58,215 nucleotides of DNA, taken from positions 1 to 58,215 of the forward strand of contig JAOPJZ010000022.1 of the NCBI GenBank assembly GCA_025517525.1, read 5' to 3'. Position numbers and translations under genes: made by a program. The notes beneath the pieces were generated by a model, which worked only from the letters and a program-made list of their open reading frames with translations, did no database searches and was not told the DNA's origin. Source of the stretch: Natronosalvus hydrolyticus. GTDB taxonomy: Archaea > Halobacteriota > Halobacteria > Halobacteriales > Natrialbaceae. Shown piece by piece: positions 25,955 through 34,916 of this stretch; the first letter of the stretch is position 1; each line of letters opens with the position of its first letter.

Positions 25955-26359
25955 TCAACTCTCGGCACGTTCCTGACGCTCTGACTCGAGGCGGTGACAC
26001 CCGATTACCAGCGAGTCAGGGATGTCGACCGCGTTCGCGTGAAGCGCGGAAAAGACGACCGCCACTTCCTCAAATCTGGGCCCACGGGATGCAGTTAACG
26101 GGTCCCGGTCCCAGTGGATGAATCCCTGGTCCTCGAGTTTGGGCAGGTGGACGTGGAACAGTTCCTGCCGAAGCCGTTCGGCATCGGCCGGAACGTCGGG
26201 GTTGACCGCGCTTTCGGGAAGAGAGACAACCTGGTCGGCAGGCGCGTCGAGCAGTGAGACGATCAACTGCCTGCGCGGCTCTGCGGTTATCGCTTCGAAA
26301 ACGGCGTCCCACCGGTCCACCACGCGCCGACAATTGGTGACTCGTGCCTCGAGACTCAT
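25955..26359 (-). CDS. DUF7344-type winged-helix regulator
   Basis: Protein of 134 aa. A winged-helix-like block (FEAITAEPRRQLIVSLLDAP, then ELFHVHLPKLEDQGFIHWDR) matches haloarchaeal DUF7344 proteins, presumed transcription regulators. The ATG at 26359 is preferred. The 42 codons above it fall in the AT-rich promoter and part of a palindromic repeat. It does not share an operon with the LWR-salt gene upstream, which is 122 bases away on the same strand. Confidence 0.75.
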   Translation of the reverse strand: MSLEARVTNCRRVVDRWDAVFEAITAEPRRQLIVSLLDAPADQVVSLPESAVNPDVPADAERLRQELFHVHLPKLEDQGFIHWDRDPLTASRGPRFEEVAVVFSALHANAVDIPDSLVIGCHRLESERQERAES

Positions 26360-26467
26360 TGTAGTAGATGTCTCGAGAGTATCGAATTTAAATGGACTAC
26401 CTAAGGATAGAGGGATTTTTATTTGGGTTCTCTCGAGAATACATACGGCAAGCGCTCGTGCCGATAG

Positions 26468-26496
26468 GTGTGTACATCGTTTCACTGACTACTATA
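26468..26496. repeat. Half copy of palindromic element, type B
   Basis: The sequence from GTGTG to CACTGACTACTATA equals the right arm of the full element at 26989-27072 with few changes. The matching left arm is not present upstream; only a short inner stem (TACGGCA and TGCCGATA) remains. The copy runs into the 3' end of the LWR-salt gene and supplies its last codons. Confidence 0.65.
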
Positions 26497-26910
26497 CCGC
26501 CCACCACGGTCGTCAAAATCAACGACGTGGATTGAGCTCCCGAAGTACTTTTTTATCGCCTCATCGACCGAATCCGATTTGAACGTTCCGAGCTGGTCCC
26601 CCATCGCGTCTCGCAACGCGTCGAGATACGCCTGGTCCGTCTCGAGTTCACTGAACGAAATCGAGGCAACTGGCACACCAAGTGCGTCCTCTGCAACCGC
26701 TCGAAAGTACGTCTCGTCCCCGAGGTTCCCGCGCCAGAGATGATCGCGGAAAAAGAGCCACCCGTCCGCTCCCGGTGGGTCCGCCGCTCGGTACAGCGTT
26801 GTCTCGAATGTTGCAGGGGCAACCGACACTTCGGGCTGTGAGGGTTCGATATGGAACCGAACCCGGAATTTGTAGCGAGCGGTTCCCTTCGAGGAGTCGC
26901 TGGTGTCCAT
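26482..26910 (-). CDS. LWR-salt protein
   Basis: Haloarchaea-specific protein of 142 aa named for its LWR motif, here in FRDHLWRGNLGDETYF. The N-terminal part (ARYKFRVRFHIEPSQPEVSV) is predicted strands, and the rest alternates helices and strands. No biochemical role is known. The start is ATG at 26910. The last four codons and stop (Tyr-Ser-Ser-Gln-TGA) come from a palindromic half repeat, so the C-terminus may have been rewritten by it. A full copy of the same repeat lies 79 bases upstream of the start. Confidence 0.85.
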   Translation of the reverse strand: MDTSDSSKGTARYKFRVRFHIEPSQPEVSVAPATFETTLYRAADPPGADGWLFFRDHLWRGNLGDETYFRAVAEDALGVPVASISFSELETDQAYLDALRDAMGDQLGTFKSDSVDEAIKKYFGSSIHVVDFDDRGGRYSSQ

Positions 26911-26988
26911 ATCTGTCTACTTGGCTCCCCACCCGCAAAAAACGGCCTCGTTAAACACCACAGACGATGCGAAGTTTTACACCCCTAA

Positions 26989-27072
26989 TATAGTAGCCAG
27001 TGAAAGTCATTGCACACCCTATCGCACGACGGCGTTGCGATACGTGTGCAAATCGTTTCACTGGCCACTATA
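26989..27072. repeat. 84-bp palindromic element, type B
   Basis: Imperfect palindrome with TATAGTAGCCAG at the left end and CTGGCCACTATA at the right. Further inward GTGAAA, TTGCACAC and TATCGCA pair with TTTCAC, GTGTGCAA and TGCGATA around a short CGACGG centre. It lies between the LWR-salt start and the stop of the Tat-exported gene. Confidence 0.8.
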
Positions 27073-27128
27073 GATACACAGTGCGAGCGAAGACAAGGTT
27101 GGCTCGACGTAGGCATGATTTTCCCCGC

Positions 27129-27971
27129 TTATTCAGATTCTTCGAACGATTCAAACGCTGCCAACGTCACCGTGTACGCGTCCCGGTTTTTGTGATAGGC
27201 GATCCGATATTCTGTCGGATACTCGCCGGCTTCGGGCATCCGCTCGGGCATACTGATCGGCTCTGTCACCGTGCCCTCGAGGCCCGCGAAGAACTCGGTG
27301 GTGATCATCGGTTCGAAAAAATGTAGATCCCCATCATAGTGACCCCAGACGAACGTTTCAGTGAACTGCTCTCCGCTTGGCACGCCGGGTGCCTCCCACT
27401 CTTGGGACGTCTCATCGAAGAGGTGTTCACCCATGTTGGCTACGACAGCTCGAGTTCTGAAGTATCCCGGCGGGAACTGATCGTCGGCCAGTTCGACCGC
27501 GTATGGATCACCACTTCCGGGCGGATAGTTGATCGGTTCGATCCGGTTGATAACATCCTCCGGCTCGAGATAAAAGTGAATGTCGAAATGTGGGACGCCG
27601 TATACGTCTGGCGGGCCGTGTCCCGCCGGTTCCCAGTTGAGACCGAGCCATTCGAACTGGGTGTCGCCGGGAAATTCAATCGAAACGAGTTCTCTGTCGG
27701 GGTACTCGTTCTCGTCTATGGTGGCCGCCTCCGCGCTCATTTCCACGCCGAGATACGTCCATTTGTCCTGTGGATGTTCGGTCAGGAAGGCTTTCACTTC
27801 GCCGTCTCCCAGCGGTTCCGGGTCGCTGTACACGGTTCGTCCCCTGGGTGGAAGTCCCTGACCCTTCCCGGGATTTGCGGTTACTGCTCCGACAAAACCA
27901 CTGGCCCCTACTGTGGCTACCCCGCCGAGGACTGCACGTCTTGTACGCTGAGGCGACTGTTTTTTATTCAT
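27129..27971 (-). CDS. Tat-exported TTHB210/DUF5602-like protein
   Basis: Exported protein of 280 aa. The signal has twin arginines (QRTRRAVLGGVATVGAS) without a lipobox Cys, so it is probably released or otherwise attached. The mature region has the recurring VPHFDIHFYLEPEDVINRIE and VPSGEQFTETFVWGHYDGDL with PMITTEFF. These recall the TTHB210-like/DUF5602 group, where the His-rich HFDIHFY block may bind metal. Function is unknown. AT-rich DNA with a TATAATATTT stretch near 28006-28015 precedes the ATG at 27971 and may be its promoter. Confidence 0.75.
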   Translation of the reverse strand: MNKKQSPQRTRRAVLGGVATVGASGFVGAVTANPGKGQGLPPRGRTVYSDPEPLGDGEVKAFLTEHPQDKWTYLGVEMSAEAATIDENEYPDRELVSIEFPGDTQFEWLGLNWEPAGHGPPDVYGVPHFDIHFYLEPEDVINRIEPINYPPGSGDPYAVELADDQFPPGYFRTRAVVANMGEHLFDETSQEWEAPGVPSGEQFTETFVWGHYDGDLHFFEPMITTEFFAGLEGTVTEPISMPERMPEAGEYPTEYRIAYHKNRDAYTVTLAAFESFEESE

Positions 27972-28212
27972 GAGTTTAAAGATACTAAACCATAATCTAG
28001 AAGTGATATAATATTTTGGGTGCCCTAGCGAAGCGAGTGATGCCAGTTACAAAAATAATGCGTAAAACTACCGTACAACTGCCCTACCCGGAGGTGTCGA
28101 TACAGCAGTTAACGTCACCCGAGGGCGTTTGTGGAACCGGTTCAGCGCTGGGACGCCACCCACGAAATAGCAACCCGAAACCCACTTTAGCCGGACGCTC
28201 CCAGAGGTACTC

Positions 28213-28857
28213 GTGACGCGCGTCTGCTTCGTTGGCTCGCCCGACGTCAACCTCCAGTACGAACTACTCTCCCGAGAAACGTCTCGAGAGGCGCTTGCCA
28301 CGTACGACCTTCGCCGGCCGTTCGAGAACACCCTCGAGGTTCGGACGATCAGCCTCGGTGCGGCGATTTCTCTGTGTAACGACCTGCAGTGGTATCTCGT
28401 TCGGTTCGTCGACACCGTTCTGATCCAGGAGCCAAGCGTGAGCGACGACGAGTGGTTGTCTCGCTCGCTGGCCAGAGCGCTCCGTGACGGTCACCTCGAG
28501 CCAGCCGACACCGGCACGTATCTGCAGGTGTACGGACTCGAGCGCCCTGATCCGATGTCCGACACAGTAGACGCCCCAGGCGCTGACACAGTAGACGCCT
28601 CGAGTGACGACCAACCGATCGACGACACCGATACACCTACCGCCAAGAAATCGGGTGGAGGAAGACAGGCGCAGACGGTACAACGGGAATCACAGCAAGC
28701 TGAATCGACGGAGACTGCAACCGAATCACAGCCAACACCTCGCCTGGTCGAACCGCTGTACGTCAAACGGGTCGACGGGGAAGTACCGGAATACGACCTC
28801 AGGCCAGTCGACGAGACGCTGGTCGTCCGTCTCACCGAGGACGAGTTTTTACCATGA
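28213..28857 (+). CDS. DUF5804-like haloarchaeal protein
   Basis: Protein of 214 aa with a GTG start. The first 115 residues are conserved in type (MTRVCFVGSPDVNLQYELLS, then ISLCNDLQWYLVRFVDTVL and LARALRDGHL). A Ser/Thr/Glu-rich insert of about 70 residues follows, partly made of a repeated 24-bp unit (GACACAGTAGACGCC at 28561 and 28585). A short C-terminal strand block (LVEPLYVKRVDGEVPEY) ends it. The stop overlaps the hydrolase start by ATGA, so the two are translationally coupled. The function is unknown; the DUF number is from memory. Confidence 0.7.
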   Translation: MTRVCFVGSPDVNLQYELLSRETSREALATYDLRRPFENTLEVRTISLGAAISLCNDLQWYLVRFVDTVLIQEPSVSDDEWLSRSLARALRDGHLEPADTGTYLQVYGLERPDPMSDTVDAPGADTVDASSDDQPIDDTDTPTAKKSGGGRQAQTVQRESQQAESTETATESQPTPRLVEPLYVKRVDGEVPEYDLRPVDETLVVRLTEDEFLP

Positions 28858-29714
28858 AATCCCGCGTCGGTGGCACCGGCCGCGTTACCGTCGATGGCTG
28901 CCGACTCGCCTATCGCCGCGCCGGAACTGACGGCCCACCCATCGTGTTACTCCACGGTGGTGGCATCGACGATTCACAGCTCTCCTGGCACGAAACGATA
29001 CCCCGTCTCGCCAGAACCCACCAGGTCTACGCCATTGACTGGCCCGGATACGGCGACAGTCGTGGTCACATCGACCACACCGTCCCGGCGTACGTCGACC
29101 TCCTCGAGGCGGTTCTCGACGCGCTCGATCTCGAGGAAGTGACACTGGTCGGCCTCTCGATGGGCGGTGCTATCGCATTGGGATATGCACTCGAGCAACC
29201 CAATCGGGTTGCCCGACTGGCACTCGTCGGGAGTTACGGATTGGGGCCGCGAGTGCCGGTCGGCTCCGTCTGGAAGACGCTCGCGATGATTCCCGGCGTG
29301 AACGACCTTGGCTGGGCCGCAGTCGGCAGTACGCGCGAGAGCGCGTTGATGGGGCTCAGTTCGGTGGTTGCGACCCCATCGAGCCTTTCGGACGAATTCC
29401 TCGAGGCCTTTCGAACCCGTGCGACGCAAGCGGGGTCGGGGCAGGCATTCGAGGCGTTTCAGCGCAACGAAATCAGCATCAAGGGAGCGGCAAGAACCGA
29501 TTTCACGGCCGAGTTATCAACCCTCGAGGTGCCAACACTCCTCGTTCACGGCGAGAAAGACCCACTGTTCCCGGTCGTCTGGTCGAGGCGGGCAGCGACG
29601 ACGATACCCGACGCAACCCTCGAGGTGTTCGACAACTGTGGTCACTGGGTACCAATAGAGCATCCAGTGCGGTTCAACGACCGGCTCGGTACGTTCCTCG
29701 AGTCGGCCCGCTGA
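28854..29714 (+). CDS. Alpha/beta hydrolase
   Basis: Serine hydrolase of 286 aa. The oxyanion segment VLLHGGGIDDSQ, nucleophile elbow GLSMGGAIALG, the acid in LLVHGEKDPLFPV and the catalytic His in CGHWVPIEHP are all present. The fold resembles esterase, haloperoxidase or C-C hydrolase types; the substrate cannot be told. It is coupled to the upstream gene by ATGA. Its last nine codons and stop lie in the first copy of a 36-bp tandem repeat. Confidence 0.9.
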   Translation: MKSRVGGTGRVTVDGCRLAYRRAGTDGPPIVLLHGGGIDDSQLSWHETIPRLARTHQVYAIDWPGYGDSRGHIDHTVPAYVDLLEAVLDALDLEEVTLVGLSMGGAIALGYALEQPNRVARLALVGSYGLGPRVPVGSVWKTLAMIPGVNDLGWAAVGSTRESALMGLSSVVATPSSLSDEFLEAFRTRATQAGSGQAFEAFQRNEISIKGAARTDFTAELSTLEVPTLLVHGEKDPLFPVVWSRRAATTIPDATLEVFDNCGHWVPIEHPVRFNDRLGTFLESAR

Positions 29715-29776
29715 ATCCTCGTTTGTACGTTCCTCGAGTCGGCCCGCTGAATCCTCGTTTGTACGTTCCTCGAGTC
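29689..29776. repeat. 36-bp tandem repeat, 2.4 copies, spanning convergent stops
   Basis: The 36-bp unit beginning GTACGTTCCTCGAGTCGG occurs at 29689-29724 and 29725-29760 without change, and its first 16 bases recur at 29761-29776. Copy one contains the hydrolase stop; the partial third copy reaches the opposite stop of the cysteine synthase gene (29775). The identity suggests a recent slippage duplication. Confidence 0.95.
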
Positions 29777-30761
29777 AGGGTTCGTCGAACAGCCCCGTCG
29801 AGAGGTATCGTTCGCCGCTGTCCCAGAAGACGGTCACGACCAGCGGGCAATCCTCGTCAGTGCTCCCCCCATCGGTGCTCGTCACCGCCGAGTCGTCGCC
29901 GTCGAACACGCCCGGGATTTCCGGACAGGGCTGTCCCGGGTCGGCGATGCGGTTGGCTTCCGCCTGGGCGACCAGACTCGTGGCCCCACTCGACTGGCCG
30001 ACTAACACGCCTTCCTCACGTGCCAGTCGCCGACATTCCGTTTCGGCGTCCTCGAGCGCGACGGTTTCGACCCGGTCGATCAAGTCGACATCGAGGTTGT
30101 CACTAACGAAGCCCGGACCCATCCCCTGGAACTCGTCGGCTCCGGATTCGCCCGTCGAGAGGACCGGGTTACGTTCCGGCTCGACGGCCACGATGTCGAT
30201 ATCGGGGAACTCCTCGCGCAGTCGTCGACCGATTCCCGAAAGGGTCCCACCGGTGCCGACGCCTGCGACAAACGCCTCGATCGAGCGCTCGCCGACCTGT
30301 TCGACGATTTCCTCGCCCGTAGTTCGATAATGGGCTTCCGGATTCGCCGGGTTGTCGAACTGTCCGAGCTGGACGGCTCCCTCGGCCTCGAGTTCGTCCG
30401 CTCGTTCTCGTGCGGCTTCCATATCGCCGTCGACGAGTTCGAGGTCGGCCCCGTAGGCGGCCATGATTTGGCGTCGCTCTTTCGATTTCGATGCTGGCAT
30501 AACGATAGTCAGATCGTAGCCGCGCGCGGCGGCAACGAGCGCCAGCCCGATGCCCGTGTTCCCGCTGGTCGGTTCGACGATCCGTTGGCCCGGCTCGAGG
30601 CGACCGTCGCGCTCGGCCGACCGGACCATCGCCAGTGCTGGTCGGTCCTTCGCGGAGCCACCGGGGTTGAACGACTCGATCTTGGCCGCGACGGTCGCCC
30701 CCTCAGGCGATTCCATCCGGACAAGTGGCGAGCCGATAGTGTCCAGAATGCTCGCTTTCAT
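29775..30761 (-). CDS. cysK: Cysteine synthase-like PLP enzyme
   Basis: Beta-substituting PLP enzyme of 328 aa that makes cysteine from O-acetylserine (or O-phosphoserine) and sulfide. Lys38 in NPGGSAKDRPA binds PLP, TSGNTG (65-70) holds the substrate carboxylate, and GVGTGGTLSGIGR cups the phosphate. A 20-residue Asp/Ser-rich insertion (DDSAVTSTDGGSTDEDCP) lies near the C-terminus, before VVTVFWDSGERYLST. The ATG at 30761 begins MKASILDTIGSPLVR, the normal start. The 23 codons above are Cys/Ser-rich and untypical. Exact donor substrate not determined. Confidence 0.9.
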   Translation of the reverse strand: MKASILDTIGSPLVRMESPEGATVAAKIESFNPGGSAKDRPALAMVRSAERDGRLEPGQRIVEPTSGNTGIGLALVAAARGYDLTIVMPASKSKERRQIMAAYGADLELVDGDMEAARERADELEAEGAVQLGQFDNPANPEAHYRTTGEEIVEQVGERSIEAFVAGVGTGGTLSGIGRRLREEFPDIDIVAVEPERNPVLSTGESGADEFQGMGPGFVSDNLDVDLIDRVETVALEDAETECRRLAREEGVLVGQSSGATSLVAQAEANRIADPGQPCPEIPGVFDGDDSAVTSTDGGSTDEDCPLVVTVFWDSGERYLSTGLFDEP

Positions 30762-30939
30762 TGGACACAGGTATGGACTCGAGACGGAAAGCCATAGCGG
30801 GCAACGGCAGGATGTGCCGGCGTTGGCCATCCGAAAGATGTGCAGGCGTCGTCAATCGACACGCTGGTGGCAGATTCACCTCCTCGAGACGGTTGCCACG
30901 AACGCACCGGTTAAGCGACTGGCCACGTGAACACCACGT

Positions 30940-31320
30940 ATGACACTCGAGACGATGCGGCCCAACCCGACCTGGGATAGTGCCTCCTACGAAGACACCG
31001 TCGACGCGCTCGCAGACCACCGCGACGAGCTAACCTATCTCGTCTGGGGTGGCGACTGGTGTAAGGACTGCCGAGCCCTGCTGCCCGATTTCGGCGCTGC
31101 ACTCGAGGCAGCCGAGCTTCCGAACGAACGGATCGAAGAGATCGCCGTCGATACCGATAAGCAGGGGCCAAAGGTCGACGCGTACGATATCGAATACATC
31201 CCAACGATCGTCGTCGAGGACGACGACGGCGAGGAAGTCGCTCGATTCGTCGAAAGTGAACAGCTCCCGCCTGCGGTCTATCTGGCCGAAGAGATTCAAC
31301 AGAGCCTCGAGACGCACTGA
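30940..31320 (+). CDS. Thioredoxin-fold protein with CKDC site
   Basis: Cytoplasmic redox protein of 126 aa. The active site is WCKDC (Cys41, Cys44) in LVWGGDWCKDCRALLPDFG, and the cis-Pro loop is IEYIPTIVV. It is a thioredoxin-like fold rather than classic thioredoxin (WCGPC); similar haloarchaeal proteins are annotated as thioredoxin family. The ATG at 30940 or the one 15 bases later could be used. It lies on the opposite strand to the DUF255 gene, tail to tail. Confidence 0.88.
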   Translation: MTLETMRPNPTWDSASYEDTVDALADHRDELTYLVWGGDWCKDCRALLPDFGAALEAAELPNERIEEIAVDTDKQGPKVDAYDIEYIPTIVVEDDDGEEVARFVESEQLPPAVYLAEEIQQSLETH

Positions 31321-31356
31321 CCGTCTCGAGATTTCCTAATTCCCTCGTTGTACGGT

Positions 31357-33552
31357 CTATACGTCCCCGACGAACCACTCGAGCGCCTCGTCGACGTCGT
31401 GGGTCGGCGGTGAGCAGGCCCGATTTCGACACGCGTAGACGGTCGGCTCCCCATCTCGGGCTTCACGACCGGCCCACAGCGGTGGAGCGGACTCGAGGTT
31501 CAGTGTCTCGAGCCAGGACTCGAGGCCGTCGTCGGTCGCTGGTCGGCGGCTCAACAAACGATCTGGAAGATACGTTTCCCCGATCGTTGCCCGCCACGCC
31601 GAGGGTACGGAGTCGGCTGCGACCGTTAGCTCGAGCGAGCCAGTCTCGAGTCTGTCCGCGGCGAGACAGAGGCTCGTGTATTCGACGGGACTCGCTCTGA
31701 GCCGGCCGCCGTGGGTTTCGATGACGGCCTCGGCGATGTCGCCGAAAGGTTCCGTCGCGACGTGATCGAGCGCGAGCAAGACGTCTGTGGCTACCCCCAT
31801 CGAGGAAGGCGTAGACGAATCGCTGAACTCCTGGGGGCGCGTGACCAGGGATTCGCCGCTCTCGGGGGTGAAATACAGGGTCTCCTCGGCATCGTCCCAG
31901 AACTCGTCCTCGATTCCGCGGGCGAGGTCGAGGGCGAACGCCAGGTGCTCGACGTCACCGGTGGCCTCGTAGCAGGTGAGCGCGCCACGAGCGAGGAAGG
32001 CGTAATCCTCGAGGTAGCCGTCGATATCGGCACCACCGACGGCATCCGTACTATTGTCTTTGTAGCGACGTCGCAGGGATCCGTTCGCTTCATCCCACAG
32101 ACGGGTGCGGACGAACTCGAGGGCATCCACCGCCGTTTCCGCATAGCGGTCTTCCCCCAGGACGATTGCACCCTCCGCAAACGCGCCGATCATCAGCCCG
32201 TTCCAGCCCGCGAGGACCTTCTCGTCGCGACGTGGACGTGGGCGCTCCTCTCGAACCTCCCGGAGCCGCTTTCGGGCAACCTCGAGCGCTCTTTCCACGG
32301 CCTCACTCGAACAGTCGTAAGCGTCAGCAAGTTCGTCGAACGACTGCGTGACGTTCAAGACGGTCTCCCCCTCGAAATTACCGCTCGCCGTGACGCCGTA
32401 ACGGTCACAAACGAGCGACGCGAGCGTCTCAGTGTCGAACTCGTTCGATGGCGCTTCGTTGTCCGCTCCCTCGAGTATCCACTCACTGTCCACATCTTCG
32501 AGTGCTGCCTCGATCTGGTCGGGCGTCCAGACGTAGAACGCCCCCTCTTCGTGGTCGCCATCTGGCGTCTCGCTCTGGGCGTCGAGCGTACTGAAAAAGC
32601 CGCCGTCATCGTGAGTAAGTTCGCGTTCGACGAACTCCAGCGTTCGTCGGGCGACAGCTGCGTAGGTGGCGTTCCCGGTGAGTTGGTACCCAGCGAGATA
32701 CGCACGGGTCAGTTCCGCGTTGTCGTACAGCATCTTCTCGAAGTGTGGAACCGTCCAGTCGCGGTCGACGCAGTAGCGATGGAAACCGTCGCCGGCGTGG
32801 TCGTAAAGTCCACCGGTAGCCATCGCGTCGAGCGTCTTCGTCGCCGCCTCGAGGGTCGCCTGGCGACCAGTTCGATCGGCAGCCCGTAACAGCAGGTGAA
32901 TCCGGGCTGGCTGTGGGAATTTCGGTCCGTCCGAGCCCCAGCCGCCGTGCTGGTCATCGACGCCTCGGAGCGCAGTTTTGGCCGCCGACTCGAGCAGGCC
33001 ACTCTCGAGGGATTGCGGGGCGTCCGGCGTGTCCTCGAGTTGATCTTTCGCCGCCGCTGTCCACTGGTCTGCCCGGTTTTCCATCTCCTCGCGGTCGTCT
33101 TCCCAGGAGTGAGCAATGTTATCGAGTAACTCGAGAAATCCGGGCATTCCGCGTTTCGGCTCTTTGGGGAAGTAGGTCCCCACGTAGAACGGACGGCCAT
33201 CGGGAGTGAGCCAGGCTGAGAGCGGCCAGCCGCCTCGACCCGTCACCAGCTGACAGACGGTCATATAGATGCTGTCGACGTCCGGACGTTCCTCACGGTC
33301 GACTTTAATCGGGACGAAATCCTCGTTGAGGCGTTCGGCAACCGCCTCGTCGGCAAAACTCTCGTCTTCCATGACGTGACACCAGTGACACGCCGAGTAG
33401 CCGATCGACAGAAAGATCGGCACGTCCCGCTCTTTGGCTTCCTCGAGCGCTCGGTCGTCCCAGGGTTGCCAGTTGACGGGGTTATCAGCGTGCTGGCGCA
33501 GGTAGGGACTTGCCTCCTCGTCGAGTCGGTTGCGTTGGGTTGAATCGGTCAC
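31357..33552 (-). CDS. DUF255 thioredoxin-domain protein (YyaL/SSP411 family)
   Basis: Large cytoplasmic protein of 731 aa. The N-terminal thioredoxin-like DUF255 domain (1-165) has the signature SPYLRQHADNPVNWQPW and the CxxC site SACHWCHVM (Cys55, Cys58). An alpha/alpha-barrel region like six-hairpin glycosidases follows (YDNAELTRAYLAGYQLT, LAGWNGLMIGAFAEG). The biochemical role is unsettled across all domains of life. The start is GTG at 33552. Divergent from the sugar dehydrogenase gene, with 49 bases between. Confidence 0.92.
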   Translation of the reverse strand: MTDSTQRNRLDEEASPYLRQHADNPVNWQPWDDRALEEAKERDVPIFLSIGYSACHWCHVMEDESFADEAVAERLNEDFVPIKVDREERPDVDSIYMTVCQLVTGRGGWPLSAWLTPDGRPFYVGTYFPKEPKRGMPGFLELLDNIAHSWEDDREEMENRADQWTAAAKDQLEDTPDAPQSLESGLLESAAKTALRGVDDQHGGWGSDGPKFPQPARIHLLLRAADRTGRQATLEAATKTLDAMATGGLYDHAGDGFHRYCVDRDWTVPHFEKMLYDNAELTRAYLAGYQLTGNATYAAVARRTLEFVERELTHDDGGFFSTLDAQSETPDGDHEEGAFYVWTPDQIEAALEDVDSEWILEGADNEAPSNEFDTETLASLVCDRYGVTASGNFEGETVLNVTQSFDELADAYDCSSEAVERALEVARKRLREVREERPRPRRDEKVLAGWNGLMIGAFAEGAIVLGEDRYAETAVDALEFVRTRLWDEANGSLRRRYKDNSTDAVGGADIDGYLEDYAFLARGALTCYEATGDVEHLAFALDLARGIEDEFWDDAEETLYFTPESGESLVTRPQEFSDSSTPSSMGVATDVLLALDHVATEPFGDIAEAVIETHGGRLRASPVEYTSLCLAADRLETGSLELTVAADSVPSAWRATIGETYLPDRLLSRRPATDDGLESWLETLNLESAPPLWAGREARDGEPTVYACRNRACSPPTHDVDEALEWFVGDV

Positions 33553-33601
33553 ACCATCCTATACTGGGGGAATTTGTAAAAGCGCCACGTACAACATACC
33601 G

Positions 33602-34852
33602 ATGACACAACCCCGCATGTCAGCTGAGCGCCACTCCACGCGTCGCTGTCAGAACCGAAGGACCGTCCTCTCGAGCACCGTCGCCGGGGGGTTCCTCGCC
33701 CTGGCCGGCTGTCTTAGCCTGCTGGAGAATGGTGCCGAAGTCGAAGACACGGCTCCCGAGACGAGTGAGGAAGTCGATTTCGATGTCGAGATAGTCACTG
33801 ACGAGGTGGCGTATCCCTGGGGAATCGCCTTTTCGGACGATGGTTCGACGATGCTGGTCACCGAACGCGAAGGAACGCTTTCCCTCGTCGACCACGATAA
33901 CGGCGATCATCAATCCGTTGCAGGGACGCCTGAGGTCTACGCTAGCGGCCAGGGCGGGCTCCTCGATGTCACGTTTCACCCAGCGTATCCTGACGAAACA
34001 TGGGTGTATCTCACCTACGCCGCCAGCGACGACGACGGCGCGTCAGCCACACATCTCGGCCGTGGTCGCCTCGAGGAATCCGAACCCGCCCTCGAGTCGT
34101 TCGAACAGCTCTTCGTCGTCGAGCCGTTCGTCGACAGCACCGCCCACTTCGGCTCGCGCGTCGTCTTCGGCGACGACGGAATGGTGTATCTGACAAGTGG
34201 TGACCGCGGGTTCAAAGACTTCGGCCCTGATCACGTCTCACAGGATACGACGAACGCCATCGGCACGACCCTTCGACTCGAGCCGGACGGCACGGTCCCG
34301 GACGATAACCCGTTCGTCGACGACGACGATGTTCTCGACGCAATCTACAGCTACGGCCACCGAAACGCACAGGGGATGGTCGTCCATCCGGAGACCGGCG
34401 ACATCTGGCAGAGCGAACACGGTGAAGAAGACGGTGACGAAATCAACGTTATTGAAGCGGGTGGCAATTATGGATGGCCCATCGCACACACCGGCTGTGA
34501 ATACAGCACTGATGACCCGGTCGGTGCGGATCCGAGAGAGTTAGACGACGTCGTCGACCCGGTCTATTTCTGGGAGTGTGGCACCGGTGGGTTCCCCCCG
34601 GCCGGCATGACCATTTACGATGGCGACGCGTTTCCGGACTGGCACGGGGACCTGTTCGTTGGTAATCTGGCCGGCCAGTACATGGGCCGGTTCACGCTCG
34701 AGGGAACCGTCGTCGATGGCGTCGAAGCGCTGCTCGAGGGCAGGGGCTGGCGAGTCCGTGACGTCGAAGTAGAGCCCGGAACCGGGTATCTGTACGTGGC
34801 CGTCGACAGCGACCGGGGACCCGTCGTTCGACTCCGCCCGCAGTCAGATTGA
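33602..34852 (+). CDS. PQQ-type soluble aldose sugar dehydrogenase, Tat lipoprotein
   Basis: Exported six-bladed propeller enzyme of 416 aa. The signal has paired arginines (NRRTVLSSTVAGGFLALAGC) and a lipobox, so it is anchored on the outer face. Family hallmarks are VAYPWGIAFSDDGSTMLVTE, GQGGLLDVTFHP, YSYGHRNAQGMVVHP, WQSEHGEEDGDEINVI and GGNYGWPI. Members oxidise aldoses using PQQ; whether this organism makes or imports PQQ is not visible. ATG 33602 is chosen; one at 33617 is also possible. Sugar oxidation outside the cell would fit the sugar uptake operon at 43.6 kb, but they are 9 kb apart. Confidence 0.9.
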   Translation: MTQPRMSAERHSTRRCQNRRTVLSSTVAGGFLALAGCLSLLENGAEVEDTAPETSEEVDFDVEIVTDEVAYPWGIAFSDDGSTMLVTEREGTLSLVDHDNGDHQSVAGTPEVYASGQGGLLDVTFHPAYPDETWVYLTYAASDDDGASATHLGRGRLEESEPALESFEQLFVVEPFVDSTAHFGSRVVFGDDGMVYLTSGDRGFKDFGPDHVSQDTTNAIGTTLRLEPDGTVPDDNPFVDDDDVLDAIYSYGHRNAQGMVVHPETGDIWQSEHGEEDGDEINVIEAGGNYGWPIAHTGCEYSTDDPVGADPRELDDVVDPVYFWECGTGGFPPAGMTIYDGDAFPDWHGDLFVGNLAGQYMGRFTLEGTVVDGVEALLEGRGWRVRDVEVEPGTGYLYVAVDSDRGPVVRLRPQSD

Positions 34853-34916
34853 GACAGCGGCGAGAGTATCTCTACTGGGTAACGTATTTGGGACTGGAGG
34901 CAGTTAATTATTATTA

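Noticed and set aside
26360..27128. CRISPR-like repeat array from the similar segments near 26480 and 27060
   Set aside because: Only two related segments, far apart, and they are arms of palindromes rather than regular direct repeats with spacers.
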